NCBI RefSeq assembly: GCF_026162645.1
Contig: NZ_JAOTBE010000026.1
Location: 1-48,944 of the forward strand
Length of the DNA stretch: 48,944 bases
Direction of reading: 5' to 3'
From: Paracoccus rhizosphaerae
Lineage (GTDB): Bacteria; Pseudomonadota; Alphaproteobacteria; Rhodobacterales; Rhodobacteraceae
The first letter of the stretch is position 1. Each line of letters starts with the position of its first letter. Under the pieces are notes generated by a model that made no database searches, had not been told where the DNA came from, and saw only the letters and a program-made list of their open reading frames with translations. The position numbers and the translations under genes were made by a program. Of the stretch, positions 1-8,059 are shown piece by piece.

Positions 1-1
1 C

Positions 2-94
2 AACTCCACCAGGCTGCATTCTGCGCTCGGCTACTTGAGCCCCAACCAGTTCGACGAAAGAAACGCCGCGCCCCGGTCAAAGCGAGCCGCCTGA
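2..94 (+). CDS. IS3-family transposase, C-terminal fragment (cut by window start)
   Basis: Reading from base 2, the sequence encodes about 30 residues ending in a TGA at 92-94. The stretch RLHSALGYLSPNQF is the characteristic C-terminal end of the DDE transposase (OrfB) of IS3-family elements, where the integrase core closes just before the right inverted repeat. The rest of the gene lies outside the window, so intactness cannot be judged. The right end of the IS probably lies within the next 50 bases, but I cannot define the terminal repeat without the left end. Its position next to the phage-like element marks this flank as a hotspot for mobile DNA. Confidence 0.8.
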   Translation, partial: NSTRLHSALGYLSPNQFDERNAAPRSKRAA

Positions 95-150
95 GTGGTC
101 CAGCCCGAGGGGCGCACTCCAATTGCCCGACAAACTGATAGGAAAAATTG

Positions 151-501
151 ATGGACGGCTTTACAGCTAGCTTGTGGACCGCCGCTGTCGCAATCATCGC
201 GGCTCCCTTCTGGCTAATCCCTCAAATTCCTCGCAAAGCTCATGTTGTCATACTGTTTTTGGGAGGTGGTGCCATCCTGATATCACTCTGCTTTTTCATG
301 CTAGTGACCGGCTTCGCAGGCGGGGTTGAACAACAGCTGGAGATGACTACAGAGCAGCTAGGAAAAGCTGGGACAAATATAGAGCTTGTCCAAGTAGAAA
401 CCCTGGGCGGAGAACGAGGTTCTTTGGGGATTTGGGTGGCCGTGGCATACGTGATGGCCCTTCGCTTTTGGCACTGGCTAATGACAGCCGAACACCAATG
501 A
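151..501 (+). CDS. Small hypothetical membrane protein
   Basis: I do not recognise this 116-residue protein. It has two clear hydrophobic segments, roughly residues 7-27 and 31-55, then a polar stretch rich in Glu and Gln, and a third moderately hydrophobic segment near residues 90-108. This suggests a small inner-membrane protein. I chose the ATG at 151, preceded by an AGGAAAA stretch about 6 bases upstream; a TTG at 148 is in frame but less likely. The gene is visibly more AT-rich than the chromosome to its right, and it sits between an IS3 remnant and the phage-like element, so it is probably horizontally acquired. Confidence 0.5.
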   Translation: MDGFTASLWTAAVAIIAAPFWLIPQIPRKAHVVILFLGGGAILISLCFFMLVTGFAGGVEQQLEMTTEQLGKAGTNIELVQVETLGGERGSLGIWVAVAYVMALRFWHWLMTAEHQ

Positions 502-712
502 TAGCCCGTAAATCACCGCGTATATCGATGGTGTAGCCACGGCCAGATATAGCACGAACTCGATAACAAGGTCGCCAAAGTCGCCAGATCCCCGGTGTCT
601 GATAAACCATTTCCGGCCTCGATTAAGCATCACCACTACCCACATCAGGCACTCCACCGTCTAATCCCAGATGCTTCACGGCACTGGCCGCAGGGCGCAT
701 CCTGGCCCTAGC
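502..712. other. Intergenic gap between membrane protein and phage-like element
   Basis: About 210 bases without a convincing gene. Open frames here are shadows of the flanking genes. The right boundary of the integrated element probably falls here, but I see no clear attachment-site repeat matching the region beyond the integrase. Confidence 0.4.
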
Positions 713-1312
713 TCATCGACGCCAGGGGGCCTGATAGTTGTTCGCGTAGAGGGGCGTTCGCTCAAAACCCCGATCGCCGGGGTGCCGTGCCTTCTGGTCC
801 GAGTCCGTCCAGCGGCCCCGCGGTGCAGAGTTGCGGCGGAAGAACACCCCTTTGCAGTCAAGCGTGAGCTGCCGGCTGGTCGAGCCTTCGGCAGCCCATG
901 CGATCTTCTGCATCGCGCCGTTGAACAGCGACAGGGGAGAGCCGAGGGGCTGGCCGTTCTCGACGCCGCCCACCGCCTGCCCGTCCATCGCGAACATCTG
1001 CAGATAGACCGTCACCGTTCGATCGCGCACCCGATGCCGCGCGTCCAAGGCCAGGGCGATCATCTCCTGCGTTGCCGCAAGCTGGAATGTCAGCTTCTGC
1101 GCCGACACCTGGTAGCTGGTGCTGATCGGGCTGACACTGATGAGATCGCCCAGCCCCTGCCAGCGGTGGCCGGCTGCATCCAGATCACCAAAGCCTGTCC
1201 ACCAGCACTTGGGCGCGTCGCGGAAGTCCATGAACACAAGCGCCGCCTGCCCGATGCGACCGCTTCGCAGCACCTCGTCGGGGATCGCCAGCAAATCGTC
1301 GCGCGCACTCAT
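713..1312 (-). CDS. Phage tail-hub/baseplate-like protein
   Basis: A 199-residue protein encoded last in the phage-like gene block. The start at 1312 (MSARDDLL) is fixed by an AAGGAGGT ribosome site 8 bases upstream; a longer in-frame start lacks one. The C-terminal part, with SRQLTLDCKG and then a DQKARHPGDRGFE stretch, resembles the segment in siphophage tail-associated (hub or DUF2163-like) proteins that ends with DQ...YPGD.G.E. That likeness is a pattern match from memory, not a profile search. The N-terminal half (DFRDAPKCWWTGFGDL) also looks like a structural beta-rich protein. Full tail genes (tape measure, tail tube, fibre) are absent, so it may be a leftover or an adaptor to a helper phage. 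Confidence 0.5.
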   Translation of the reverse strand: MSARDDLLAIPDEVLRSGRIGQAALVFMDFRDAPKCWWTGFGDLDAAGHRWQGLGDLISVSPISTSYQVSAQKLTFQLAATQEMIALALDARHRVRDRTVTVYLQMFAMDGQAVGGVENGQPLGSPLSLFNGAMQKIAWAAEGSTSRQLTLDCKGVFFRRNSAPRGRWTDSDQKARHPGDRGFERTPLYANNYQAPWRR

Positions 1313-1345
1313 GTTGCCGCACCTCCTTCGCATACAGCCGAAGGA

Positions 1346-1609
1346 TCAACCATGCTCGGCCTCGATCTGGACAACTCGCTGCAGCATCCGCTCGACATCA
1401 GGATCCTTGGAGATGTCAGCCTCAAAATGGTCGACCATCTCGAAAAACTGCGACGACAGCAACTTTCGAGTTGCGCGCATCGTCGCCCGCCACTCGTCCT
1501 CGCTTGCTCCATTTTCAACGGCCCGTAGAACCGCACGACAAAGCAATTCATCCTGCGCCTCGCTGACGGCCAGAACGGTCAGCGTGCGGGGGATGAGGTC
1601 ATTCGACAT
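1346..1609 (-). CDS. Hypothetical phage-like protein
   Basis: An 87-residue, acidic, probably helical protein of unknown function. The start at 1609 (MSNDLIP) is preceded by GGAG about 9 bases upstream; upstream in-frame ATGs overlap that ribosome site. It lies between the capsid-proximal small gene and the tail-hub-like gene, the place where head-completion proteins are encoded in ordinary siphophages, but I see no motif that assigns such a role. Confidence 0.55.
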   Translation of the reverse strand: MSNDLIPRTLTVLAVSEAQDELLCRAVLRAVENGASEDEWRATMRATRKLLSSQFFEMVDHFEADISKDPDVERMLQRVVQIEAEHG

Positions 1610-1642
1610 GTTCATCATCTCCAAATGCAGCGACGATGGCCG

Positions 1643-1924
1643 TCAGATCTTGGACGGCTTGGGACAGTTCGCGCGTACAGGTTTCGAGTTGTCGATGCGG
1701 GTCAGCAAGGGGCTGGTGGCGTCTCGCATGGCTAAGGCCACGCCCCTCGCAACTGTGTCCAGCATCTGATCATCAGTCATCCGCGATGAATGTGGCAGGG
1801 CTTCCACAGGCGCCGACTTCCACCGTGCATCTTCTGGAGGTCGCGGGCGCGCTAGCGTCTCTTCGACGCGCTTCAGAAGCGCTTCCGCATCGGCCTTCAC
1901 TTCTTCACGGGACCGCATCACCAT
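1643..1924 (-). CDS. Hypothetical phage-like protein after capsid gene
   Basis: A 93-residue protein of unknown function. It starts at ATG 1924 inside the last codons of the capsid gene (7-base overlap) and is preceded by GGAG 9 bases upstream, which indicates translational coupling. The N-terminal third is a charged, probably helical segment (REEVKADAEALLKRVEETL) and the middle is proline-rich. Gene order suggests a head-associated role, which is inference only. Confidence 0.55.
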   Translation of the reverse strand: MVMRSREEVKADAEALLKRVEETLARPRPPEDARWKSAPVEALPHSSRMTDDQMLDTVARGVALAMRDATSPLLTRIDNSKPVRANCPKPSKI

Positions 1925-2943
1925 GCCGCTCCATCAATAAAGGCTACTAGGCCGGGAGCACGCATCGCGAAGGACACGTCAAAGATCAGCCGCGTCGCGA
2001 TCAGGTCCGTCTGGAACATACTGCGAGCTGGAGCTGCGACGGCATTAGGCGAACCAGCAATAGACAGCTGCGTCGGCGCCTCGTCGTCCATGTGAAGGAC
2101 CGCCGACTTTGACGCCTCGATGTCCACCAGGCCGGAAGCAAAGGCAAACGCGTCCGGATCGATCGCGACCACGCGGCCAGCGGGCAGTCCCAGCGCAGGC
2201 CAGACCATATCGGCTAGCTCCGGTTTCCTGATCTTGATGGTTGCGGCCAATTCCGGCGTTGTCACGATCACCACCGTCTGCGCGCCGGCAGTAGTGACCG
2301 CGGCAGAGAGGGCAATAAGATCTCCCTCCATTGCAGCCAGACCTCCCCCGACCGTCGCGGGCAGGGGCGTTACACCGTCGAGCAGACCGGCGGGCGCAAT
2401 GTCCGAAGCGGCAGTCGAGCCGAAGACTGCCACGTCCAGGGCATCGGCCGCATCCTCGCGCAACAGGCGTTCAAAGATCGGGGCTGCCGAGGTGCTGCGT
2501 GAAAACTCGCGCGAATGAACCGTCACGCCAGCGATCTTTTTAAGGGGACCAACCCTCGAGGCACTCAAAGCATAGGATTTGACCGGAATGGCCTCGCCCT
2601 CACCGACCCACGTCAGGGCTGCGCGGCCGGTGCGGTAAGGGATCGCCACCGATGCACGCGACGTCAGGCTGATCGGCAAGCCCCGTGCCATCAGTCGAGC
2701 CGCCGCCGACAGGGGGGCGAGGCCACCGATAAACGCGCCAACCGTCTCGCTGATCTGCGTTGCGTCTCCAGTGGTCAGAGGCCCGGTTGCACCACGCAGG
2801 AGGATCTCTTGTGTGATCCGATCGCCTGGGAAGGCTTTGGCTGCGAAGCCGGTAGCGTCGCCGCGCTGGTCTGAGCTTTTTGCCGCCGACATAAAGGCCG
2901 AATAAGCGGCCCGGGCAACTGAGTTTCTGATACTCACGTTCAT
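1918..2943 (-). CDS. HK97-fold phage major capsid protein
   Basis: This 341-residue protein matches the phage major capsid (HK97-type, capsid_major C-terminal region) pattern. The conserved middle is visible around residues 100-195: IPYRTGRAALTWVGEGEAIP, then a shell-building helix-strand region, then DALDVAVFGS and PAGLLDG, followed by the alternating strand/helix A-domain (VIVTTPELAATIK). About 60-70 N-terminal residues could be a short scaffold-like delta domain, but no prohead protease gene is nearby. The start at 2943 has TGGAG upstream. It is coupled to the next small gene by a 7-base overlap. The frame is intact, unlike the element's replication genes. Confidence 0.8.
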   Translation of the reverse strand: MNVSIRNSVARAAYSAFMSAAKSSDQRGDATGFAAKAFPGDRITQEILLRGATGPLTTGDATQISETVGAFIGGLAPLSAAARLMARGLPISLTSRASVAIPYRTGRAALTWVGEGEAIPVKSYALSASRVGPLKKIAGVTVHSREFSRSTSAAPIFERLLREDAADALDVAVFGSTAASDIAPAGLLDGVTPLPATVGGGLAAMEGDLIALSAAVTTAGAQTVVIVTTPELAATIKIRKPELADMVWPALGLPAGRVVAIDPDAFAFASGLVDIEASKSAVLHMDDEAPTQLSIAGSPNAVAAPARSMFQTDLIATRLIFDVSFAMRAPGLVAFIDGAAW

Positions 2944-3029
2944 GCTGATAGAACTCCATCTGTTTCAGCAAGAGTAGCGCGGCGGGGCCGAAAACCTCCG
3001 TTAGCTACTGGGCGAAACAAGGCGATCTG

Positions 3030-3431
3030 TCAGTCAGTTGGGAATGAACCGACGAATTCAGCCAGAGTGGCCAGAGAATACTGGATCTGGCCCGACGGGT
3101 TGCGCCGATAGGGAAGACGGCCTTCCTGCCGCCACATCGCCAGCGTCGAACGCGCCACCGCCAGAAGATCGGCTGCGCCGGCCTCGCCTATGTGGTCGTC
3201 GCCGGTCATGCGGATGCCGCGCTCCGTGCAAGCCGTTCGAAAGGCAGAGATGCGACGGATACCTGCGCTGGCGTCGATCGCTGGCCCGCTGCCGCACACG
3301 CCTGCCAGCATTGCCAAGCCTGCCGCCTGATACCGTTTAGCCAGATCCGTTGCCTGCGCAGACTGAGCCAGCAGCCGCGCCGCCTGCGCCAGCACCTCGG
3401 CCATATCAGGCCGTCGATCAGGGGCAGTCAT
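3030..3431 (-). CDS. HTH DNA-binding protein downstream of small terminase
   Basis: A 133-residue protein whose start overlaps the stop of the small terminase gene by ATGA. Residues about 85-125 (AADLLAVARSTLAMWRQEGRLPYRRN) form a MerR/excisionase-like winged helix-turn-helix, with a Tyr-Arg wing and a QIQYSLATLAEFV tail. The N-terminal half is helical and has no recognised motif. Excisionase-like HTH domains also occur in Nu1-type small terminases, so it may assist DNA recognition during packaging or act as a regulator of the structural genes that follow. Which of these applies cannot be decided from sequence. Confidence 0.6.
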   Translation of the reverse strand: MTAPDRRPDMAEVLAQAARLLAQSAQATDLAKRYQAAGLAMLAGVCGSGPAIDASAGIRRISAFRTACTERGIRMTGDDHIGEAGAADLLAVARSTLAMWRQEGRLPYRRNPSGQIQYSLATLAEFVGSFPTD

Positions 3432-3820
3432 TGCTTGCCCTCCAAAAATGCCCAGGGATCATCACCGTCACGCTCGGAAGGCAACGAGACACGCTGACGA
3501 CTTGCAGGCGTGGCGCCCAAGCTAGACAGCGTAGAACGGTATTCCCGCACCAGTGCCCCGGTTGCTCCGTCTGCAGCCGCAATCATGCGTGCCCTCAAAA
3601 TCGATGCAGATGTCAAAATGGCCCGATCCGAGAACTGCAGCCAAGGCAGCTCTGCTGCGAAGATCCGCCAGAACCGCTTCGCTTCCGCATCGAGATAGCA
3701 CGGAGGATCGCCAACGGGTCCGCCGCCGCTTGGCTCCCTCCGGTCGCGGTAGCGGTCGGGATGCTTGCGGTCGGCGCCGGTCAGCTTAGCTTTCGCGAGG
3801 GGGGTCCTATGCCGTCCCAT
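3428..3820 (-). CDS. Phage terminase small subunit, P27 family
   Basis: A 130-residue protein. The start at 3820 (MGRHRTPLAKAKLTG) is fixed by TGGAGG about 6 bases upstream; the open frame extends further but without a ribosome site. The family pattern is clear: a basic N-terminus ending in a proline/glycine-rich stretch, then CYLDAEAKRFWRIFAAELPWL and FSDRAILTSASILRARMIA, and a C-terminal LGATPASRQRV motif typical of P27 small terminases. This subunit recognises DNA for packaging and normally works with a large terminase (ATPase and nuclease). No large subunit gene follows, so it would have to recruit one from a helper phage or another prophage. Confidence 0.8.
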   Translation of the reverse strand: MGRHRTPLAKAKLTGADRKHPDRYRDRREPSGGGPVGDPPCYLDAEAKRFWRIFAAELPWLQFSDRAILTSASILRARMIAAADGATGALVREYRSTLSSLGATPASRQRVSLPSERDGDDPWAFLEGKQ

Positions 3821-3916
3821 GGCAGCCTCCAGAAATTTCCAATTGGGGATGCGTGCGTGTGCTTTCGACGCGGGTCCCGGAAAGCGCACCCATGGATTTT
3901 GAGAAGCCGCCCCCCG

Positions 3917-4219
3917 TCATCGGTTCATCCTCCGCTGTGCAGCATGGAGCATGCGATGATGTCGCTGGCACAGCCACCTGACATCCATCGGCCTGTCATA
4001 GTCGTCGTGATGCCCATGAACGACTGCGCCGTCTTCTCCATGGATCGCTCCGCACATTTCCCAGGGACCGCGCATGGTCAGCCCAGCGCGCATCGCAGAT
4101 GCCAGTGCCCGATGTGCCCACATTGCCTTTGGGTTATCCCTGTTCCAGCGGAGCTGATGAGAAAGATTCTCAGCCATTTGGGTAGCCTGAGCGCGGCCAG
4201 CTTCTAGCCGTTCCGTCAT
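3917..4219 (-). CDS. HNH-like zinc-binding phage protein
   Basis: A 100-residue protein whose start (ATG 4219) overlaps the previous stop by ATGA. The C-terminal half holds a Cys-Gly pair followed by HGHHDDYDRPMDVRWLC and RHHRMLH, the His/Cys spacing of short HNH-like proteins common in front of phage packaging genes. In HK97-like phages an HNH protein assists the terminase in cos cleavage. One Cys of the usual first CxxC knuckle appears to be missing (WEMCGA has only one), so metal binding may use different ligands. Its place directly before the small terminase supports a packaging role. Confidence 0.65.
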   Translation of the reverse strand: MTERLEAGRAQATQMAENLSHQLRWNRDNPKAMWAHRALASAMRAGLTMRGPWEMCGAIHGEDGAVVHGHHDDYDRPMDVRWLCQRHHRMLHAAQRRMNR

Positions 4220-4530
4220 GTCCACGCCCTCGCATCACGCGGATCATCGCTTGCAAAGTAGTCTTCGAACGCGAGAACCACGGCAGCGCTGACGGCAGGC
4301 GATATGATGGGGGATACGCACTGACGCACTGACGATACTGACGGAACCTCTGCTGGCGCATCTGTTCGGTTGTGCACCAGGACCGGACTGACAGCCTGAC
4401 GATACTGACAGAACCCACGCTCCCGTTGCTTTTCAACGCTTACGATCTTCACGCAGTTGGGTTTTGTCAGTTCTGTCAGTGTGTCAGTACACCACTCACC
4501 GGCCTTGGCCGCTTGAAGCCATCGGGTCAT
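4216..4530 (-). CDS. Hypothetical protein spanning CTGAC repeats
   Basis: A 104-residue protein coupled by 4-base overlaps both to the DUF3987 gene before it (ATG at 4530 over its TGA) and to the HNH-like gene after it. No domain is recognised. Much of the coding sequence is made of short repeats (see the repeat entry), which encode different peptides in different frames: LTELT in one block, CQYRQAV in another and SVSSVRQCV in a third. The open frame may therefore be a passenger over a DNA-level repeat, though coupling on both sides suggests it is translated. Confidence 0.5.
   Translation of the reverse strand: MTRWLQAAKAGEWCTDTLTELTKPNCVKIVSVEKQRERGFCQYRQAVSPVLVHNRTDAPAEVPSVSSVRQCVSPIISPAVSAAVVLAFEDYFASDDPRDARAWT
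4321..4487. repeat. Three blocks of triple CTGAC repeats, iteron-like
   Basis: CTGAC occurs at 4321, 4329 and 4338, again at 4388, 4396 and 4405, each with the same 8- then 9-base spacing and the same following GAACC. A third block at 4466, 4475 and 4483 is the exact inverted arrangement (GTCAG, 9 then 8 spacing). A two-copy block is at 5825 and 5834. The blocks are read in different codon phases by the overlapping gene, so conservation is at DNA level. Lying beside the primase and helicase genes, they could be replication-origin iterons or protein binding sites. Confidence 0.6.
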
Positions 4531-6023
4531 GCCTGAACCTCCAACACGATCGGGTTGACGGAGAACAGTCTCTTAGGGGCGCCGCCTTTAGGTCCGGAAG
4601 GAACCTCGACTGCGCGGACCAGATCAGCGCTTTCGAGTGCACGTATTGCGGGGTTGATTGTCTCCATGTCCAACAAGTGCGCCCGCTGTTTCCGCCGCAC
4701 CTCGCGAGCGGTAAATGTCTTCCAGCCTTCTTGTTGGATCAGCGCCGCTAGCGCCCTGGCAGAACGCTGGGCAGGGCCGCCGACATGCTCGGCATAGGAG
4801 CGGCGGGCCATGGGCAGCAGGTAGCTCTCGACCAGATGCGCAGCACGCCCGAAGTGCTGCACCGTGATCTCGCTGGGCATATCAGCCTCACCGCTCGCCC
4901 AGTCCAACATCGCGATAACTAGCGACAACCGCGCTGCCAGTCCCGGCAGCTTGCCGATAAATGAAAGCAACAGCCCTTCAGCATCTCCCTCCCAGCGCCG
5001 GACTTCCAAGCGGAAGGCGTCGAGCATGTCCCGTGACGCTTCGGAGAAGGGGACGAACCACGGCCGCTGCACGCCATCCTCATCCGACGGCATCTCCAGC
5101 GACAGGAGGCGTCCGATAGCTGCGTCGATGAATGTCTCATCGTGGATAGCGTCAGGACGCTTCACAGGCGCAGGATGCGGCCACACAGGCGCAAACCGCG
5201 CCAACAGTCCGTCGTCATCTGACTTCAGCAACAGACTGCGCAGCTTGTCGGGCTGGATGCCACCGAGAACGCCTACTGCCAGCCGGTCCACATAGACCGG
5301 ATCTCGCCCCATTCTCTCGACCGAGAAGGAGCGCCCGCCTTAAGCCTCCAGCCAGAATGGCCGGTCAGATCCGCCAGAGTAGCGCGACATACCCTGCAGC
5401 CATCCCGCCAGCTCGTCTCTTGCTAGTAGTGTCCCGCGCGGCTGCCCGGCCATAATGACTGCCAGCTTCTCGACCGTGGCATCTGAGACAGCCAGTCGAG
5501 GCATGACGGGCTCAGGGCCAGGATTAGCGGAAGCAGGTTTCGAAGGAGGTTCTTCCCCTGCTTTGATGGCTGCCTTGACCGCCTATTTCCAAGCACTCTC
5601 CGCAAGCTTGGCGACTTCGGCCTTGCCGCGCCACTCTTTCAACTCGCTTCGAGCGGCTTCACGCAACCCGCGTTCGACCCGCTTTAGCGGAACCAGCACA
5701 GCATCGATGGCGGGCGATTTGCCTGCCGAGGGGCTGCCGATCACTACGGACCAGATAACCGGCGGTTCAGCCCAGCCCTGCCATGGCGACACCCAGCGAG
5801 TGTTCCCAATGAGAGAACCACAAACTGACAGAACTGACGCAACGACGTAATCGGGCGGCGCGCCCTTGGCGATAGCTGCACCACGAAGCCAGGCAGCCCA
5901 CTTCGGCAAGAACAGGTCGTCCAGCGCTAACACAGGGGGTTCCGGCAGATCGGTACGCAGAAGGCGCGTGTCGGCATCCGGCCATTCTGGCTTGAATGGG
6001 ATAGGTTCGGGAATCGCGTTCAT
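4527..6023 (-). pseudogene. DUF3987-type replication ATPase, broken by two stops
   Basis: The full frame would encode about 498 residues, the usual size for DUF3987 phage/satellite helicase-primase proteins. The start at 6023 (MNAIPEPIPF) overlaps the primase stop by ATGA. Residues about 70-100 hold SVLSVCGSLIGN and the P-loop GSPSAGKS. The C-terminal part (SDDDGLLARFAPVWP, later a winged-helix-like tail) is in the same frame. Two in-frame stops interrupt it: TAG at 5583-5585, probably from a Gln codon, and TAA at 5340-5342, probably from Tyr before GGRSFSVER. The sequence between and after the stops is well preserved, so inactivation looks recent. Confidence 0.8.
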
Positions 6024-6900
6024 GTGCTTGCCCCGTTCATCTGCAGAATGTCGTTCCAGTCGCGCCCCTGTGGCGCGGGAAGCAGACTGACAGCCCAACC
6101 CAAGGCATCGGCACGCTCGGCCAGCTTGTTCGCTGTCGTCATGCCCGCAGGATCTCCGTCGCTGGCAATCGTCAGGCGTTGCGGACACTCGGGAAGGCGA
6201 AGGCCGGCAATGCCCGGTGCGGATAATGCCGCCCAATGCTGGCAACGCCGCGCAATAGGCCACTGGCAAGGCTCAAGGCCGTCTCGATGCCCTCTGCTAC
6301 CACAAGGGGCCCGTCAGCCTGCACGAGGTGAACAGCGCCACCCATGGACGCGCCCTGCATGGCCTTGGCCGGATCCGCGTCTGCCTTGCCGCTTCCATCA
6401 GCGCGCAGATAGGTGCGATGGATTGCTGTCCGCGGCAGCCCCTCGATCAGGGCCACCATCGCCGGATACCGCTTTGCGGTGGGGTGCCAGCATTCCGGGT
6501 GAAAGCGCAGCGTTGATGGCAGCGGGCACGTGATACCCCGGCCGCGCAGATATCGCTCCGCAATCGTGCCGCCGATTGGCAGCGCCTCGTTCCACGTCGC
6601 CAACGCCTTGCGCTCGACCCGCTCGGCCTCCGCCCTTGCCTCGGCTTCCCGTCGGGCGACATCGGCGGCGCTGGGCGGCGTATAAGATCCACTGCCCTCC
6701 ATAAGGCCGAGGCCGCGGAGAGCGCTCAGCACATCAAGGAAGTCGCAACCTGCTTTGCAGGACAACAGCAGACGGCCGTCGTGCCCGTCTCCGATCGTCA
6801 GTGACGGGCGCCTGTCACTGTGCGCTGGGCAACAGGCTAACCCATAGATGCGATGCCACTTGCCGCGAAGGGCGGCGGTCAGCGATTGTGCGTCGCTCAT
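6020..6900 (-). pseudogene. TOPRIM DNA primase, frameshifted
   Basis: A phage/P4-type primase of about 293 residues when corrected. The N-terminus has the CHC2-like zinc finger (CCPAHSDRRPSL ... SCKAGC, about residues 23-52), followed by a charged helical linker. The TOPRIM domain begins with LVVAEGIETALSLASG (the catalytic Glu). Around 6231-6241 the frame shifts: the intact reading stops at 6172, but one frame over the protein continues WAALSAPGIAGLRLP, then TIASDGDPAG (the TOPRIM DxD part) and GRDWNDIL, ending at 6020 over the DUF3987 start. Loss of one T in ATTGGG would explain it. A sequencing error is possible but other genes of this module are also broken. Confidence 0.8.
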
Positions 6901-7151
6901 TTCGCCCTGCCTTTCAGCATTCCACCCACGGCAGGCGCGAAAGCCTCGGCCATCAGCTCGGGCAAGCTGCGCGCATAGACATACACAGGCTGGGCGGTCG
7001 GCCTACCCTGGATAGCCTGTGCAGCTTCCAGGGCCGCTTCTATCGTCGGGTGACTGCCATGCTTCGTGATGCCGCCACGGACCCTGAGAATGATATCGAA
7101 GCCGGAGGTGACGCCGGGATAGATGCGAACGTCAAAGATCTTGCGGGTCAC
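6897..7151 (-). CDS. Hypothetical protein upstream of primase
   Basis: An 84-residue protein with no recognised domain. It starts at a GTG (7151) that overlaps the stop of the 46-residue gene before it, and its own stop overlaps the primase ATG by 4 bases, so the three are translationally coupled. The N-terminal half (FDVRIYPGVTSGFDIILRVRGG) is beta-rich. Being locked into the replication operon suggests a small replication or regulatory accessory protein. Confidence 0.55.
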   Translation of the reverse strand: MTRKIFDVRIYPGVTSGFDIILRVRGGITKHGSHPTIEAALEAAQAIQGRPTAQPVYVYARSLPELMAEAFAPAVGGMLKGRAK

Positions 7152-7288
7152 TTGCTCATCTCCCAGTAGCTCAAGGGCGTTGCTTGGAAGCGGCGGTTGG
7201 CGTATAACGCATTCAAGAAGTTCGCCGCTTCGGATATTGCCCCGTTAGCCGTGCCAGCGGCTGCGGGGCTTACTGTTTTTATCTGCAT
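7148..7288 (-). CDS. Tiny 46-residue hypothetical protein
   Basis: A short frame from ATG 7288 to TGA 7150-7148, beginning MQIKTVSPAAAG and ending YWEMSK. GAGAGG lies 6 bases before the start, immediately after the stop of the AlpA-like gene, and the stop overlaps the GTG start of the next gene (GTGA). The ribosome site and the coupling on the downstream side support translation despite the length. No function can be assigned. Confidence 0.5.
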   Translation of the reverse strand: MQIKTVSPAAAGTANGAISEAANFLNALYANRRFQATPLSYWEMSK

Positions 7289-7298
7289 GTTGAACCTC

Positions 7299-7472
7299 TC
7301 ATGCCGCGCGGCGGGCAGCTTCCCACTGCTCGATCTCGTCGAGCTTCCAGCGGGTGCAGCCGGACGAAAGGGAAACAGGTTTAGGAAAGGTCGGATCGGC
7401 TTTCAGCCAGCGCCAAACGGTTGGGCGGGCAACGCCATAGCGTTCGGCAACCTGCTTGTCTGATATGAACAT
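7299..7472 (-). CDS. AlpA-family excisionase/regulator
   Basis: A 57-residue AlpA/MerR-like helix-turn-helix protein: ISDKQVAERYGVARPTVWRWLK forms the helix-turn-helix, FPKPVSLSSGCTRWKLDEIEQWE the wing and final helix. The start at 7472 has GAGAGG upstream. Such proteins act as excisionases or activators in P4-like satellites and prophages, usually between integrase and replication genes, as here. It is probably the switch that controls integrase direction or element transcription. Confidence 0.8.
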   Translation of the reverse strand: MFISDKQVAERYGVARPTVWRWLKADPTFPKPVSLSSGCTRWKLDEIEQWEAARRAA

Positions 7473-7543
7473 GATGCATCCTCTCATTACGGATGCAGTC
7501 AAGTTGAACGCGGCAGGCCGTATTTCCGTCTCGATTTAGTCTT

Positions 7544-8059
7544 TCAGCGAGCTTTCGCGCCGCGATCTGCTGCCTTTCGGATAGCATCGTCAGACAAGCC
7601 AAAGAACGCGCTGGCGAGTGCTGGATGTTGTTGTAAGGCGGCGTTACGGGCGGCTTTGCCGGTCAGGCCCTTCTGAAGTTGTTCATCCACAGCAGCGGCC
7701 AAAGCTCGATTTCGATCGTCTGTTTCGGATTTCCTCCCGCGGCGCTGGGCACTTTTAGACAGGAACTCGATGTCCGAGGGCTCCATCCTCGACCATAGCG
7801 CGCCCAGGAGAAAATCCGTCGCCTGCCAGACATAGATCTCGGCCATTTCCAGTTCGCCCTCGTCTAGCGCCTTGAGACCTTGCTGTGAGGAGCGACACGC
7901 TCCAAGCCAGTCGCGCCGGCCGGTGCGAAGATCGTCCAATGCCCGCCTTTCCCCTGCCTGATCGCCGACCCAGAACCCGGTGGCATCAACTGATTGAGCG
8001 GGTGCGGTCGCACGTGCGATTTTCTCCAGACGGCGCCGAATGCTGTCCGCATTCATCAT
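7544..8059 (-). CDS. Hypothetical protein coupled to integrase
   Basis: A 171-residue protein that begins at ATG 8059, overlapping the integrase stop. I do not recognise it. It is rich in Ala, Arg and Glu, with helical segments (residues about 55-90) and a basic C-terminal third that includes a possible helix-turn-helix (LTGKAARNAALQQHPALASAFFGLSDDAIRKA is a longer helical run). The C-terminal part could bind DNA. Coupling to the integrase suggests an element-specific function, for instance regulation or immunity, but nothing in the sequence shows which. Confidence 0.55.
   Translation of the reverse strand: MMNADSIRRRLEKIARATAPAQSVDATGFWVGDQAGERRALDDLRTGRRDWLGACRSSQQGLKALDEGELEMAEIYVWQATDFLLGALWSRMEPSDIEFLSKSAQRRGRKSETDDRNRALAAAVDEQLQKGLTGKAARNAALQQHPALASAFFGLSDDAIRKAADRGAKAR

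Noticed and set aside
502..712. Attachment-site repeat at the edges of the phage-like element
   Set aside because: No repeat of useful length was recognised between this gap and the region after the integrase (9320-9500); an alignment would be needed.
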